The translations under genes were made by a program, and so were the position numbers. Positions 1 through 7,704 of a stretch of DNA of 53,058 nucleotides are shown here, one piece after another. The notes beneath the pieces are model-generated. The model was not told the DNA's origin and made no database searches. It saw only the letters and a list, made by a program, of their open reading frames with translations. Origin of the DNA: Acidimicrobiaceae bacterium (GTDB taxonomy: Bacteria > Actinomycetota > Acidimicrobiia > Acidimicrobiales > UBA8592); contig JAHECR010000024.1 in assembly GCA_024641655.1 (NCBI GenBank), forward strand, positions 1-53,058, read 5' to 3'. Position 1 is the stretch's first letter, and each line of letters begins with the position of its first letter.

Positions 1-52
1 GGTCGCGCCGCACGGGACGGCTCGGTCGCGGCCACCTCACATCGGGGTTGGT

Positions 53-58
53 TAGCAT
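53..58 (+). promoter_or_regulatory. -10-like box TAGCAT upstream of amidohydrolase
   Basis: TAGCAT fits the TAGnnT pattern that recurs in front of many genes in this window. It lies about 63 bases upstream of the preferred GTG start at 122, leaving room for a short leader with a GGAG ribosome binding site. No clear -35 is seen. Confidence 0.35.
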
Positions 59-121
59 TCGTCGAGCGACCGCGACTCGGTGGCGCTGGCCCCCCCGGGG
101 GAACGACCCTGGAGCGACGAT

Positions 122-1480
122 GTGACGAGCTTTCTGCTGGAGAACGCGATCATCCTGCCCTGCGAGGGCCGTCGGGTCAGCCACGACCCGGGTTCGATCC
201 TGGTGGTCGATGGTGTCATCGTCGCCGTCGGTTCGGTAGAGCAGGTGCGCCACCATCCGGCGACGAGTGCAGTCCCGAGTCACGATTTCCGTGGCCACGT
301 GCTGCTACCGGGGTTACACAACTGCCATCTCCATTCGGGCCTGTTGCGCGGTACCGCCGAGTCGATGGCGCTATGGGAATGGCTGGAGAACCACGTCGAC
401 CCGGCACATCGGGCACTGACGCCGGAGATCGCGGAGGCCGCATCGTGGATGGCCTACACCGAGGGTCTCCGAGGCGGCACGACCTCGGTCCTCGACATGT
501 GGCGATTCATGGAGGGTTCGGCCCGGGCCGCGGACGCAGTGGGTATCCGCGCCACCCTTGCTCCCTACACCGCCGATCGCTACGACTGGTTCGAGACCCT
601 CGACACGAACCGGCGCCTGCTCGAAACCCACCGAACCTACGCCGAGGGTCGGGTCAGGACATGGGTCGGCCTCGAGCACCTGTTCTACTGCTCGCCCCAG
701 ATGTTCCGTGACGCGGCCGCGCTCGCCGAGGAGTTCGACACGGGTCTGCACACCCACTCGAGCGAGTCGATCTGGGAGGTGCAGGAGTCGCTGCGGCAAT
801 TCGGCCGTCGACCGCTGGAGGTCTTCCACGAGCGGGGCATCCTGGGGCCGCGCACGGTGGTCGCCCATGGCGTCTGGCTCGACGACCGTGAGGTCGAGAT
901 CTGTGTGCAGACCGAGACCTCGCTCACGCACTGTCCCTGTTCGAACATGAAGCTCGCGTCGGGACCGGCGCGTGTCGGGTACTACCGCGAGCGCGGCCTC
1001 AACGTCGCGTTGGGCACCGACGGCGAGAAGGAGAACAACAACCTCGACATGCTGGAGGAGATGAAGTTCGCCTCGCTGCTCCAGAAGGTGAGCACGCTCG
1101 ACCCCACCACCGGCGACCCCTGGGACATCCTCGAAATGGCGACGCGCTGCGGTGCGAAGGCCTTGGGCCTCGACGACGTCACCGGCACCCTCGAGGTCGG
1201 CAAGGAGGCCGACATCGTCGCTGTCGACCTACGGAGCCTCCATTTCGTTCCGGTGCTCCATGGCCAGGATTTCAACGTGCCCGCGCACCTCGTCTTCACG
1301 GCGTCGGCCCACGACGTGTCCGACGTGTGGGTTCGTGGGAATCGACTCGTCCGGTCGGGGGAGGTGATCTCAGTGGACGTCAGGGCCGTGGCGCAGCGGG
1401 CGCAAGCCGCGGCGGAGGATCTGTTCGAACGACGGCGCAACCTCGGCGACCCCGCACCGTCGGGGGGGCCGACGAGCTGA
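122..1480 (+). CDS. Amidohydrolase of the SsnA/AtzA/TrzA deaminase type
   Basis: A 452-residue zinc or iron hydrolase of the amidohydrolase superfamily, probably deaminating or dechlorinating a heterocyclic or purine-like substrate in the cytoplasm. Visible metal-site landmarks are the NCHLHSG motif after a small N-terminal beta-sandwich, HTHSSES in the middle, VAHGVWL, and LGTDGEKENNN near the C-terminal third. The tail GTLEVGKEADIVAVDL is the returning beta-sandwich typical of the family. I prefer the GTG at 122 because GGAG lies 7 bases upstream; an in-frame GTG at 80 would add 14 low-complexity residues. The gene is convergent with the nitroreductase fusion that ends at 1489. The substrate cannot be told from sequence: guanine, cytosine, S-adenosylhomocysteine and triazines are all handled by this family. 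Confidence 0.85.
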   Translation: MTSFLLENAIILPCEGRRVSHDPGSILVVDGVIVAVGSVEQVRHHPATSAVPSHDFRGHVLLPGLHNCHLHSGLLRGTAESMALWEWLENHVDPAHRALTPEIAEAASWMAYTEGLRGGTTSVLDMWRFMEGSARAADAVGIRATLAPYTADRYDWFETLDTNRRLLETHRTYAEGRVRTWVGLEHLFYCSPQMFRDAAALAEEFDTGLHTHSSESIWEVQESLRQFGRRPLEVFHERGILGPRTVVAHGVWLDDREVEICVQTETSLTHCPCSNMKLASGPARVGYYRERGLNVALGTDGEKENNNLDMLEEMKFASLLQKVSTLDPTTGDPWDILEMATRCGAKALGLDDVTGTLEVGKEADIVAVDLRSLHFVPVLHGQDFNVPAHLVFTASAHDVSDVWVRGNRLVRSGEVISVDVRAVAQRAQAAAEDLFERRRNLGDPAPSGGPTS

Positions 1481-1488
1481 CCGATGGG

Positions 1489-2514
1489 TCAACGGAACGG
1501 GACGCCGAACCGGTTGCGGTGCGCGATCTCCTCGACGGGGCGCCTTCGGGGCGGTCCCAGCGGGCGACTGCTTCTTCCGATGGGGACCACCGCGAAGGGG
1601 ACGAGCGTGTCGGGTAGCCCGAGGATCGATGCCAGGTCGTCGCGCGCGAGTGGAGCGAGCGTCGTCATCGACGAGCCGTAGCCGAGCGCAGAGGCGGCGA
1701 GGAGCAGGTTCTGGGTGGCGGGGAACACCGACGCTGCAAGCAGCTCTCTGGGGGTTGCGTCGCGTCGGTCGCCGCACACGACGACGAGACATGGGGCGCC
1801 GCCGTAGCCGGTGTCGAGGAACTGGTCGACCTCGTCGAAGAAGCTGGGCGACAGCGTCTTCTCGGAGTGCGGCCGGCCCTGGCGTCTCCACAGCGAACGA
1901 GTCAGTTCGTCGACGGCGGCGCGGACATCGGCGTCGTCGACGACCACGAACACCCACGGTTGGCTGTTCTCGGCGCTCGGCGCGTGCGAGGCCGCTTCAA
2001 TCAGCGCTGCGAGGTCTGCGTCGGGGACACCGTCGGGGAGAAAAGAGCGGCAGGCGCGCTGGGTGCCGATCACCTCGAGCGCAGTGCGGTCCGGCGGTGT
2101 CACCGGTCGGCGAGCGGCCTCGAGGAGCTCGATGAGCTGACCATCGGGGTCCCGCACCATCACCGCCACGCCGAGGTCGGTGTCGGTGAGTACCCGACCG
2201 CCGTGTTCTCGCACGAGCGATTTGGCCCGTTCGATGTCGTCCACGCCGAGCGACAGATGGGTCAGTCCGGTGTCGGTCATGGCCCGGTCGACCGGCGGCG
2301 CCGGGTGTGCGGAAAAGCCGAGCAACTCCAGGACGAACGGACCACTGGTGAGATACACCGCTCGCAGACCGACGGGGGCCTCGATCTGCAGCAGCCGATC
2401 TGCGGGCACGTCGGGGACGTCCAGGGCCATCGTCTCCCGGAAGCCGAGCGCCTCGTAGAACCGAACGGACACCGCGAGGTCACTGACGCGGAGGCCGACG
2501 TGGTTCACGGTCAC
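1489..2514 (-). CDS. VOC-domain / nitroreductase fusion protein
   Basis: A 341-residue two-domain protein. Residues about 1-125 form a vicinal-oxygen-chelate (glyoxalase/bleomycin-resistance) domain: VNHVGLRVSDL at the start, then THLSLGVDDI and VRDPDGQLIELLE. Residues about 140-341 form an FMN-dependent nitroreductase domain: IGTQRACRSF, SHAPSAENSQPWVFVVV (typical FMN-contacting region), then PATQNLLLAASALGYGSSMTT. The VOC metal ligands are not fully clear. I chose the GTG at 2514 because AGGGAG stands 8 bases upstream and the family usually starts here; an upstream start at 2565 is possible. It is divergent from the SDR at 2649 and shares with it a region carrying a tandem repeat. Both domain types act on small electrophilic or aromatic compounds, so a role in xenobiotic or aromatic transformation is plausible but inferred. 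Confidence 0.8.
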   Translation of the reverse strand: MTVNHVGLRVSDLAVSVRFYEALGFRETMALDVPDVPADRLLQIEAPVGLRAVYLTSGPFVLELLGFSAHPAPPVDRAMTDTGLTHLSLGVDDIERAKSLVREHGGRVLTDTDLGVAVMVRDPDGQLIELLEAARRPVTPPDRTALEVIGTQRACRSFLPDGVPDADLAALIEAASHAPSAENSQPWVFVVVDDADVRAAVDELTRSLWRRQGRPHSEKTLSPSFFDEVDQFLDTGYGGAPCLVVVCGDRRDATPRELLAASVFPATQNLLLAASALGYGSSMTTLAPLARDDLASILGLPDTLVPFAVVPIGRSSRPLGPPRRRPVEEIAHRNRFGVPFR

Positions 2515-2590
2515 GGTATGACTCCCTTGGGCTGTCGCCGGGTCTCGTGGCACCCGGGTCGGCACCAGATCTTAGGGGGCTGGGGCAGGC

Positions 2591-2635
2591 GACGCCCGCG
2601 TCGAAGGGTTGGGACGCCCGCGTCGACGGGGTTGG
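2591..2635. repeat. Tandem 22-23 bp repeat with inverted-repeat core (operator candidate)
   Basis: Two head-to-tail copies, at 2591-2612 and 2613-2635. Each begins with GACGCCCGCGTCGA and ends with GGGTTGG or GGGGTTGG. Each copy holds the inverted repeat GACGC-CC-GCGTC. The copies lie 22 bases apart, about two helical turns, directly before the TAGGGT box of the SDR gene and inside the divergent region with the nitroreductase fusion. This layout is typical of a repressor site; the regulator is not in the window. Confidence 0.5.
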
Positions 2636-2636
2636 A

Positions 2637-2642
2637 TAGGGT
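2637..2642 (+). promoter_or_regulatory. -10-like box TAGGGT, leaderless SDR promoter
   Basis: TAGGGT is followed by only 6 bases before the ATG at 2649, so transcription would begin at or next to the start codon. No Shine-Dalgarno sequence fits between them. Confidence 0.45.
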
Positions 2643-2648
2643 CGGGCA

Positions 2649-3509
2649 ATGGATGCATTGGACGGCAAGACGGCGGTGGTGACCGGGGCGGCGTCGGGGA
2701 TCGGTCGGGCGCTCGCCGAGCGGTTCGGTCGCTCGGGTATGCGGGTGGTCCTCGCTGATATCGAGGCGCGGCGCCTCGACGAGGCAACCGAGGCGATACG
2801 AGCACTGGGTGTCGACGCGATCGGTGTGCGCACCGACGTGGCCGACCCCTCCTCGGTGGAGGCGTTGCGCGACGCCGCGCTGTCCGTCTTCGGCGCCGTC
2901 CACGTCGTGTGCAACAACGCAGGGGTCGGTGACCGGTCCGAAACGCTCGATGAGTGGGAGTGGGTGATGGGCGTCAACTTCTGGGGCGTCGTCCACGGCA
3001 TGCGCACGTTCCTGCCGCTGCTCGTGGACCAAGACGAGGGGCACCTCGTGAACACGGCCTCGATGTCGGGATTCATGCCTGCCTACGGCTCCTATGCCGC
3101 GAGCAAGTTCGCCGTCGTGGGCATCACCGAGGGGGCCTACCACCAGCTGGGCAGTCGGGGATCCGCAGTGGGTATCTCCTGCCTGTGTCCCGGGTTCATC
3201 GCCACCGACATCGGCGCCGCGGACCGCAACCGTCCCGACTGGGTGACCCGCCCGGTCGAACCGACCCCGGCGGCGGCGAGACGCCTGGCTGCGATCGTGG
3301 ACGGGACTGCGGCGGGTCTGGACCCTGCGCACGTCGCCGACCTCGTGCAGCAGGCCATCGTCGACCGCCGGTTGTGGGTCTTTCCGAATCCCGAGGCGGT
3401 CGAAGCCCAGCGCGCGCGATTCGAGGCGATCCTCGCCGGCGTCAACCCGCCGATTCGACCGACCCTCGACGCGAACGGCCTCGAGGTTCCCGACCGGCCG
3501 AGCAGCTGA
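2649..3509 (+). CDS. SDR family NAD(P)-dependent oxidoreductase
   Basis: A 286-residue classical short-chain dehydrogenase. Residues 12-19 are the TGAASGIG dinucleotide-binding motif, followed by an acidic residue after beta-2 (LADIEARR) that usually favours NAD over NADP. CNNAGVG is the structural NAG motif, and the catalytic set is visible as TASMSGF (Ser) and YAASK (Tyr, Lys). LCPGFIATDI follows as usual. The enzyme interconverts an alcohol and a ketone; the substrate is unknown. The gene appears leaderless from TAGGGT, next to the tandem operator-like repeat, and is divergent from the VOC/nitroreductase fusion, so the two may share a regulator. Confidence 0.88.
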   Translation: MDALDGKTAVVTGAASGIGRALAERFGRSGMRVVLADIEARRLDEATEAIRALGVDAIGVRTDVADPSSVEALRDAALSVFGAVHVVCNNAGVGDRSETLDEWEWVMGVNFWGVVHGMRTFLPLLVDQDEGHLVNTASMSGFMPAYGSYAASKFAVVGITEGAYHQLGSRGSAVGISCLCPGFIATDIGAADRNRPDWVTRPVEPTPAAARRLAAIVDGTAAGLDPAHVADLVQQAIVDRRLWVFPNPEAVEAQRARFEAILAGVNPPIRPTLDANGLEVPDRPSS

Positions 3510-3545
3510 GGGAGCCCGGCCCGAGAGAGGCGCCGCCGTCGGTAT

Positions 3546-4196
3546 CTACTGGAGGGGCGAATGCGGGAGGGGGTTGAGGTAGTCGATGGATTCGTCCGGC
3601 GCGACCGTTCGCAGCCGATCGACGAGCTCGCTGGGGCTCGAGGGCCGGTAGCCGAGGTCGCCGAGGCGGTCCATGACCCACAGGTCGGTCAGCTCGCAGG
3701 TGCTGCCGACCAGCGCCTGGTACCCGGTCACGAGACGCATTCGGCCGCGCTCATCGAAGGAGTCGGCCAGCTCCGCGACCAGCTCGTGGGCGAGTGGGCG
3801 TCCTGCGGGGGTGAGGGCGAGCCGGGCGAGCATGTACTGGCGTCGCGGTTCACCGGGCCGGAGTGGTTCCAGCGCCTTGCTCAGGCGGGCGTCGGTGGCG
3901 TAGGGCACGGCCTCGGCAACCGTGATGGTCTCGGTCAGGGCGAAGCCGCCGTCGGTTTGGATCTGTGCCGTGAGCGACGCGAGGGTAGCGCCGGTGACGT
4001 CGCCCGGCCCTCCCACGCGCAGCAGCGTCGTGTAGCGACCCATCGGGCCCGTGGACCACTTCCAGGCGCCCAGCAGCTCCCACTCGCCGCGCTCGAAGAA
4101 GGGTACGGCCACCTCTCGATGGAGGTCGACGTAGCGATCGTATGCGGTGGGCGTGAGGGGGTTGACCCGGTGGTTGATCTCGACGAGGACGCTCAC
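3546..4196 (-). CDS. NIPSNAP-like tandem dimeric alpha/beta-barrel protein
   Basis: A 216-residue soluble protein with no signal peptide or membrane segment. It looks like two ferredoxin-like halves: residues 1-100 begin VEINHRVNPLTPTAYDRY and contain GEWELLGAWKWSTGPMGR followed by a beta strand; residues about 115-190 again read as strand, helix, then GYQALVGSTCELTDLWVM. That alternation resembles NIPSNAP or related dimeric alpha/beta-barrel proteins. No catalytic motif is evident. The start is a GTG at 4196. It is convergent with the SDR gene, which ends 36 bases away. Assignment rests on fold-like pattern only. Confidence 0.6.
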   Translation of the reverse strand: MSVLVEINHRVNPLTPTAYDRYVDLHREVAVPFFERGEWELLGAWKWSTGPMGRYTTLLRVGGPGDVTGATLASLTAQIQTDGGFALTETITVAEAVPYATDARLSKALEPLRPGEPRRQYMLARLALTPAGRPLAHELVAELADSFDERGRMRLVTGYQALVGSTCELTDLWVMDRLGDLGYRPSSPSELVDRLRTVAPDESIDYLNPLPHSPLQ

Positions 4197-4443
4197 GTCG
4201 CTCGACGGGCGACGAGGCGGGTCGCGATGGGCCCCAGCTGGTTCGGATGACGGTTCACTCGGCTCCTTGACGACCTGCTCGCTGCTGACAGGGGCACCAC
4301 GCTAGTCGCCCATCGGCCGCTGCGACCCGATCGCACGCGTTGTGGCGCGTCATATGGGCTTCAGCCTCAACTCCCGTTCTGTGCGGGCGATGGAGGCCGT
4401 GGTGAGTGCGGGCGAGCCGCGTTCTGGAAGTGGTGGTGCGGGA

Positions 4444-5469
4444 ATGGAATCAAGAGTCGGATCTGGACTTCATGGGATCATCCGATCGCGTGTGCCCGTG
4501 GCACTGATCGTGGTGGGGGCGATCGTGACGGGTTCGGGCCTCCTGGCGTCCACGGCCGGGAAGAAGAGCACCTCGTGTCCCGAGGACACCGTGCTCGTCG
4601 CCAAGTTCGAGTTCAGTGACCACGACTACGAGTTCCAGTCTCCGGAGGGAAACGAGGACGTGGTGACGATCACCGACGGATCCTCCTCCGGTGGTGACTG
4701 GTCCTCGACCGTCGTCATCACCCATGTGCTCGTGCGCAGCAGCGATGCGTCGTCGTTGACCGAGCTGGACCCGCCGCGCACCAGTGGCTCCTTCTCGAAT
4801 GCCGATCTCCCGCGCGAAGGCCGTCGCGCTCCGGGAATCGAGAAAGTCCTGTTCTGCGGATCGAATGCCCAGCCCGAACCGACGGTGACCCCGGGGCCGA
4901 CCGAGGAGCCCACCGAGGGGCCGACGGAGGAGCCGACGGAGGAGCCGACGGTGGTCCCGACGGTGGTCCCGACGGTTGAGCCCACCGAGGAGCCGACGGT
5001 GGTCCCGACGGTGGTCCCGACGGTTGAGCCCACCGAGGAGCCGACGGTGGTCCCGACGGAGGAGCCGACGGTTGAGCCCACCGAGGAGCCGACGGTGGTC
5101 CCGACGGAGGAGCCGACGGTTGAGCCCACCGAGGAGCCGACAGCCGTGCCGACGGAGGAGCCGACTTCTGGTCCGACCGAGGACCCGACGGTTGAGCCCA
5201 CGGTGGAGCCGACGGTGGAGCCCACCGTTGAGCCGACTGCGGAGCCGACCGAGGATGCTGTCGACGGCGACGTCGACGCCGCCGGCGGGGAAGCCACACC
5301 CACGCCGGACCCTGCTGCCGTGCTCGGCGAGACGAAAGATCGCGTGCTCGTTCAGACCGACGACGCACTGGCGATGACCGGTTCGAATTCACTGACGCTC
5401 GCGGTTCTGGGCATGTTGCTCATGGGCAGTGGCGCCACGATGTCGGTCATCGCACGACGGCGAGGATGA
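4444..5469 (+). CDS. Pro-Thr repeat surface protein with LAXTG sorting signal
   Basis: A 341-residue exported protein. A positively charged N-terminus (HGIIRSR) is followed by a hydrophobic stretch VPVALIVVGAIVTGSGLLA, forming a signal peptide or anchor. A folded segment of about 130 residues with two Cys comes next, then a long Pro-Thr-Glu stalk with a 16-residue repeat, EEPTVVPTVVPTVEPT or EEPTVVPTEEPTVEPT. The C-terminus is a cell-wall sorting signal: LAMTG, a hydrophobic helix, then ARRRG. LAXTG is the class known to be used by class E sortases of high-GC Gram-positives. Earlier in-frame starts exist (GTG 4342, ATG 4354, ATG 4390); I chose 4444 because it gives the most normal signal-peptide n-region. 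The stop overlaps by 4 bases the start of the signal-peptidase fusion, implying translational coupling. Confidence 0.75.
   Translation: MESRVGSGLHGIIRSRVPVALIVVGAIVTGSGLLASTAGKKSTSCPEDTVLVAKFEFSDHDYEFQSPEGNEDVVTITDGSSSGGDWSSTVVITHVLVRSSDASSLTELDPPRTSGSFSNADLPREGRRAPGIEKVLFCGSNAQPEPTVTPGPTEEPTEGPTEEPTEEPTVVPTVVPTVEPTEEPTVVPTVVPTVEPTEEPTVVPTEEPTVEPTEEPTVVPTEEPTVEPTEEPTAVPTEEPTSGPTEDPTVEPTVEPTVEPTVEPTAEPTEDAVDGDVDAAGGEATPTPDPAAVLGETKDRVLVQTDDALAMTGSNSLTLAVLGMLLMGSGATMSVIARRRG
4939..5130 (+). repeat. Four tandem 48-bp repeats encoding Pro-Thr-Glu stalk
   Basis: Units start at 4939, 4987, 5035 and 5083, each beginning GAGGAGCCGACGGTGGTC and ending GTTGAGCCCACC. Units 1-2 are one type and units 3-4 another, differing at the middle (GTGGTC versus GAGGAG). 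More diverged copies flank them. Such an array can gain or lose units by slippage, changing stalk length in 16-residue steps. Confidence 0.85.
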
Positions 5470-7673
5470 GCCTGCGCCGACGCGTCTTCGCGGCCCGCGT
5501 GAGCGCGGTCGCGGTCGCTGCGGCGTCGATTTGGCTGATCCTGGCCGCCGCCTGGTCGGTGCGCTCTGATCAGCGGGCCATCGGCGTGGTGTTGGTGGCC
5601 GCCATGGCGTGGAGCTGCGCGCCGTTCGTAATCGACGCCGCGCTCGGCGGTCGGGCACCAGTGGGTCCGCGTCGCGCCCGCCCGCACGCCGAACCGGTGA
5701 CGACGGTGCTTCGAATCGGTCACGTGCCGCTCGAGGTCGTCCGCACCACCGCGGCGCTGGCTGTGAGCGCCGGCCCGACGGTCGTGGTGGTCGATGACCC
5801 GACGATGGCGGGTCACCTCTCCGACATGGACCTGCGAGTCGTTCCCTCGCTGGGAGAGGCGGCAGTAGTCGCCGCAGAGGAATTCGGCAGCGAAGCGGTT
5901 CTGATCCTCGGGGCCCGGTGCGTGCCGGTCCCACAAGGATGCGCGGCCGCAGCGGCCCGAATCGGCGACGGCGTCGGATGGGTCACCGGCAGGTCCCAGG
6001 GTCTCGGTGTCGAGGGGCTCGCCCCAGGGGTGCGCGACCGTCTGGGGAGCGCGCGCCGCTCCGGGGCACGTCGAGCCGGCGCGCTGTTGTGGGAACCCAA
6101 CGCCACGCTCGTCGCAACGCAGCTCCTCGGAGAAATCCCTCTGGAGGCGGACATGACGTTGGGCGCGTGGCTGCGCCGAGCCGCGACTCAAGGCCACGAG
6201 GGCGCCGACGTCGACGAGGTCGTCTCGGTCTCCTGGGTGCCGGGCACCCCGGAGACGTTCTGGCCGGCCACACTGCGCCGCCAGCGAGTTGCGGCGATCG
6301 ACCTCGTGGGGGCGCTCCGTACCGGGCGCTTGCGCGGCCGCCTGCTCTCCTTGGGCTGCCTGCTGCGAGAACTGTTCGCCTTCCCGCTCTTCTTCTGGCT
6401 GGCACTACCCGCGCTCGTCAGTTGGCATGGCAGCCTCCCGATCTCGCTCGATCCCATCTGGTTCACCGCGCTGTTGGCAGCGCTCGCCGCCGCGCGATGG
6501 GTGACGGGGCGGCTCCTCCACGGCCTTGCCCTCGAGCCGTCGCGCGACGCCATGGACATCGCCTACGCCGCGACCGGATCGTTGCTCGCGGTGCTGCCGG
6601 CGAGACTCAACCGCGTCGCAGTTCGGGTGGTGGCGCGTCCCGGTGCGCGTCCCGCCGTCTGGGCCGCGCTGCTCTGCGCGGCCTTGGGCGCCGCGACGCT
6701 CGTGGCGAGCCACAGCGGGCGGAGAACGGACCACCTCGCTGCGGGCCTCGTGATCTTCAACCTGCTCTTGCTCTGGCCCTTCGCATTCAGGGCCTTGGCT
6801 CAACGCCGTTGGGACCGTCAGCTGGTGCGGCTTCCCATGGATGTCGCCGCCGTCGTCGATGGTCACGTTGTCCGGGTGATCGACGGATCCCCCCGAGGGG
6901 TGGCGGTCCTGGGCTCGTTGGATGGTCTCGCGATCGGCGACACCGTGACGGCGCTGTTGGAGCCCGGCGAAACCCCGGTGTGCGCCGAAGGCGTGGTCGC
7001 CCACCTCGAGCGGCGCGAGGACGGTCGGGTCGTCGCCGGGCTGGCGCTGTCGATGGCCCCTGTAGATGAAGCTGTCTGGGAGGGCGAGATCGTGCGAGCG
7101 TGCACGGCCCCCCACGAAGACGCGTCGGTGCCCGATGGGCCGAGGTCTGCGGCGTGGTCGACACCGTCGACGAGTCGCCGACACGACCGGGCAGTGCTCC
7201 TCGGCATCGCCCTGGCGGCGGTGTTCACCGCGCCGCCGCTCGTGTTGATGCTCGCCGGGTATCACCCACTGATCATGCGCAGCGGCTCGATGGTTCCGGC
7301 CATCGAGGTGGGCGACGTGGTCGTGATCGAGCACGTCTGGGCCCTCGACGTCGGTCCCGGCGATGTCGTCACCTTCCAGGACCCGAGTGGTGAGGCGGGC
7401 ACTGTGACCCACCGCGTCCGTTCGGTCGACGACAGCGACGGTGTCCGCACCTTCGAGACCTGCGGGGATGCGAACGTCGAGTGCGAGTCATGGTCGATCG
7501 TGCCGGAGGACACCGTGGGAAGAGCGGTGTTCGTGGTGCCCGGTGTGGGACTCGTCGTCGTGAACCTCCTCCGGCCGGTGATGTTGTTCGTGCTGGCGGT
7601 GATCGCACTGTGCGTTGCCGCGTTTCGGTCGATCCTCCCGCGGTCGCCGACGGGCATCGCCGCACCTGCCTGA
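5466..7673 (+). CDS. BcsA-like pseudo-glycosyltransferase / PilZ / SipW-type signal peptidase fusion
   Basis: A 735-residue membrane protein. Two N-terminal membrane helices (about 10-30, 38-60) lead to a GT2-like domain (about 78-280) shaped like cellulose synthase but decayed: the DxD position reads GAR (149-151), TED reads EAD (227-229), and QxxRW reads RRQRV (271-275). Several membrane helices follow (about 298-440). A PilZ domain then has an intact c-di-GMP motif: R447-W-D-R451 (RxxxR) and D473-G-S-P-R-G478 (DxSxxG). After a linker, residues about 575-719 form a signal peptidase I of the SipW/ER type: a membrane helix, SGSMVP with catalytic Ser608, TVTHRV with catalytic His649, and a final helix. 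The ATGA overlap couples it to the LAXTG repeat protein upstream. I infer c-di-GMP-controlled processing of secreted proteins. The domain borders are approximate. Confidence 0.75.
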   Translation: MSLRRRVFAARVSAVAVAAASIWLILAAAWSVRSDQRAIGVVLVAAMAWSCAPFVIDAALGGRAPVGPRRARPHAEPVTTVLRIGHVPLEVVRTTAALAVSAGPTVVVVDDPTMAGHLSDMDLRVVPSLGEAAVVAAEEFGSEAVLILGARCVPVPQGCAAAAARIGDGVGWVTGRSQGLGVEGLAPGVRDRLGSARRSGARRAGALLWEPNATLVATQLLGEIPLEADMTLGAWLRRAATQGHEGADVDEVVSVSWVPGTPETFWPATLRRQRVAAIDLVGALRTGRLRGRLLSLGCLLRELFAFPLFFWLALPALVSWHGSLPISLDPIWFTALLAALAAARWVTGRLLHGLALEPSRDAMDIAYAATGSLLAVLPARLNRVAVRVVARPGARPAVWAALLCAALGAATLVASHSGRRTDHLAAGLVIFNLLLLWPFAFRALAQRRWDRQLVRLPMDVAAVVDGHVVRVIDGSPRGVAVLGSLDGLAIGDTVTALLEPGETPVCAEGVVAHLERREDGRVVAGLALSMAPVDEAVWEGEIVRACTAPHEDASVPDGPRSAAWSTPSTSRRHDRAVLLGIALAAVFTAPPLVLMLAGYHPLIMRSGSMVPAIEVGDVVVIEHVWALDVGPGDVVTFQDPSGEAGTVTHRVRSVDDSDGVRTFETCGDANVECESWSIVPEDTVGRAVFVVPGVGLVVVNLLRPVMLFVLAVIALCVAAFRSILPRSPTGIAAPA

Positions 7674-7691
7674 TCGACGAAGGCGCAGTGT

Positions 7692-7697
7692 TAGCGT
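7692..7697 (+). promoter_or_regulatory. -10-like box TAGCGT, leaderless flavoprotein promoter
   Basis: TAGCGT is separated by 7 bases from the ATG at 7705 and lies just after the stop of the signal-peptidase fusion, suggesting an independent leaderless transcript. Confidence 0.4.
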
Positions 7698-7704
7698 CCC
7701 GGCC

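Noticed and set aside
4626..5303. Long minus-strand frame coding a Gly-Ser-Val repeat protein
   Set aside because: It is the antisense reading of the 48-bp Pro-Thr array; its low complexity follows from the repeat, and the plus-strand protein has a signal peptide and sorting tail.
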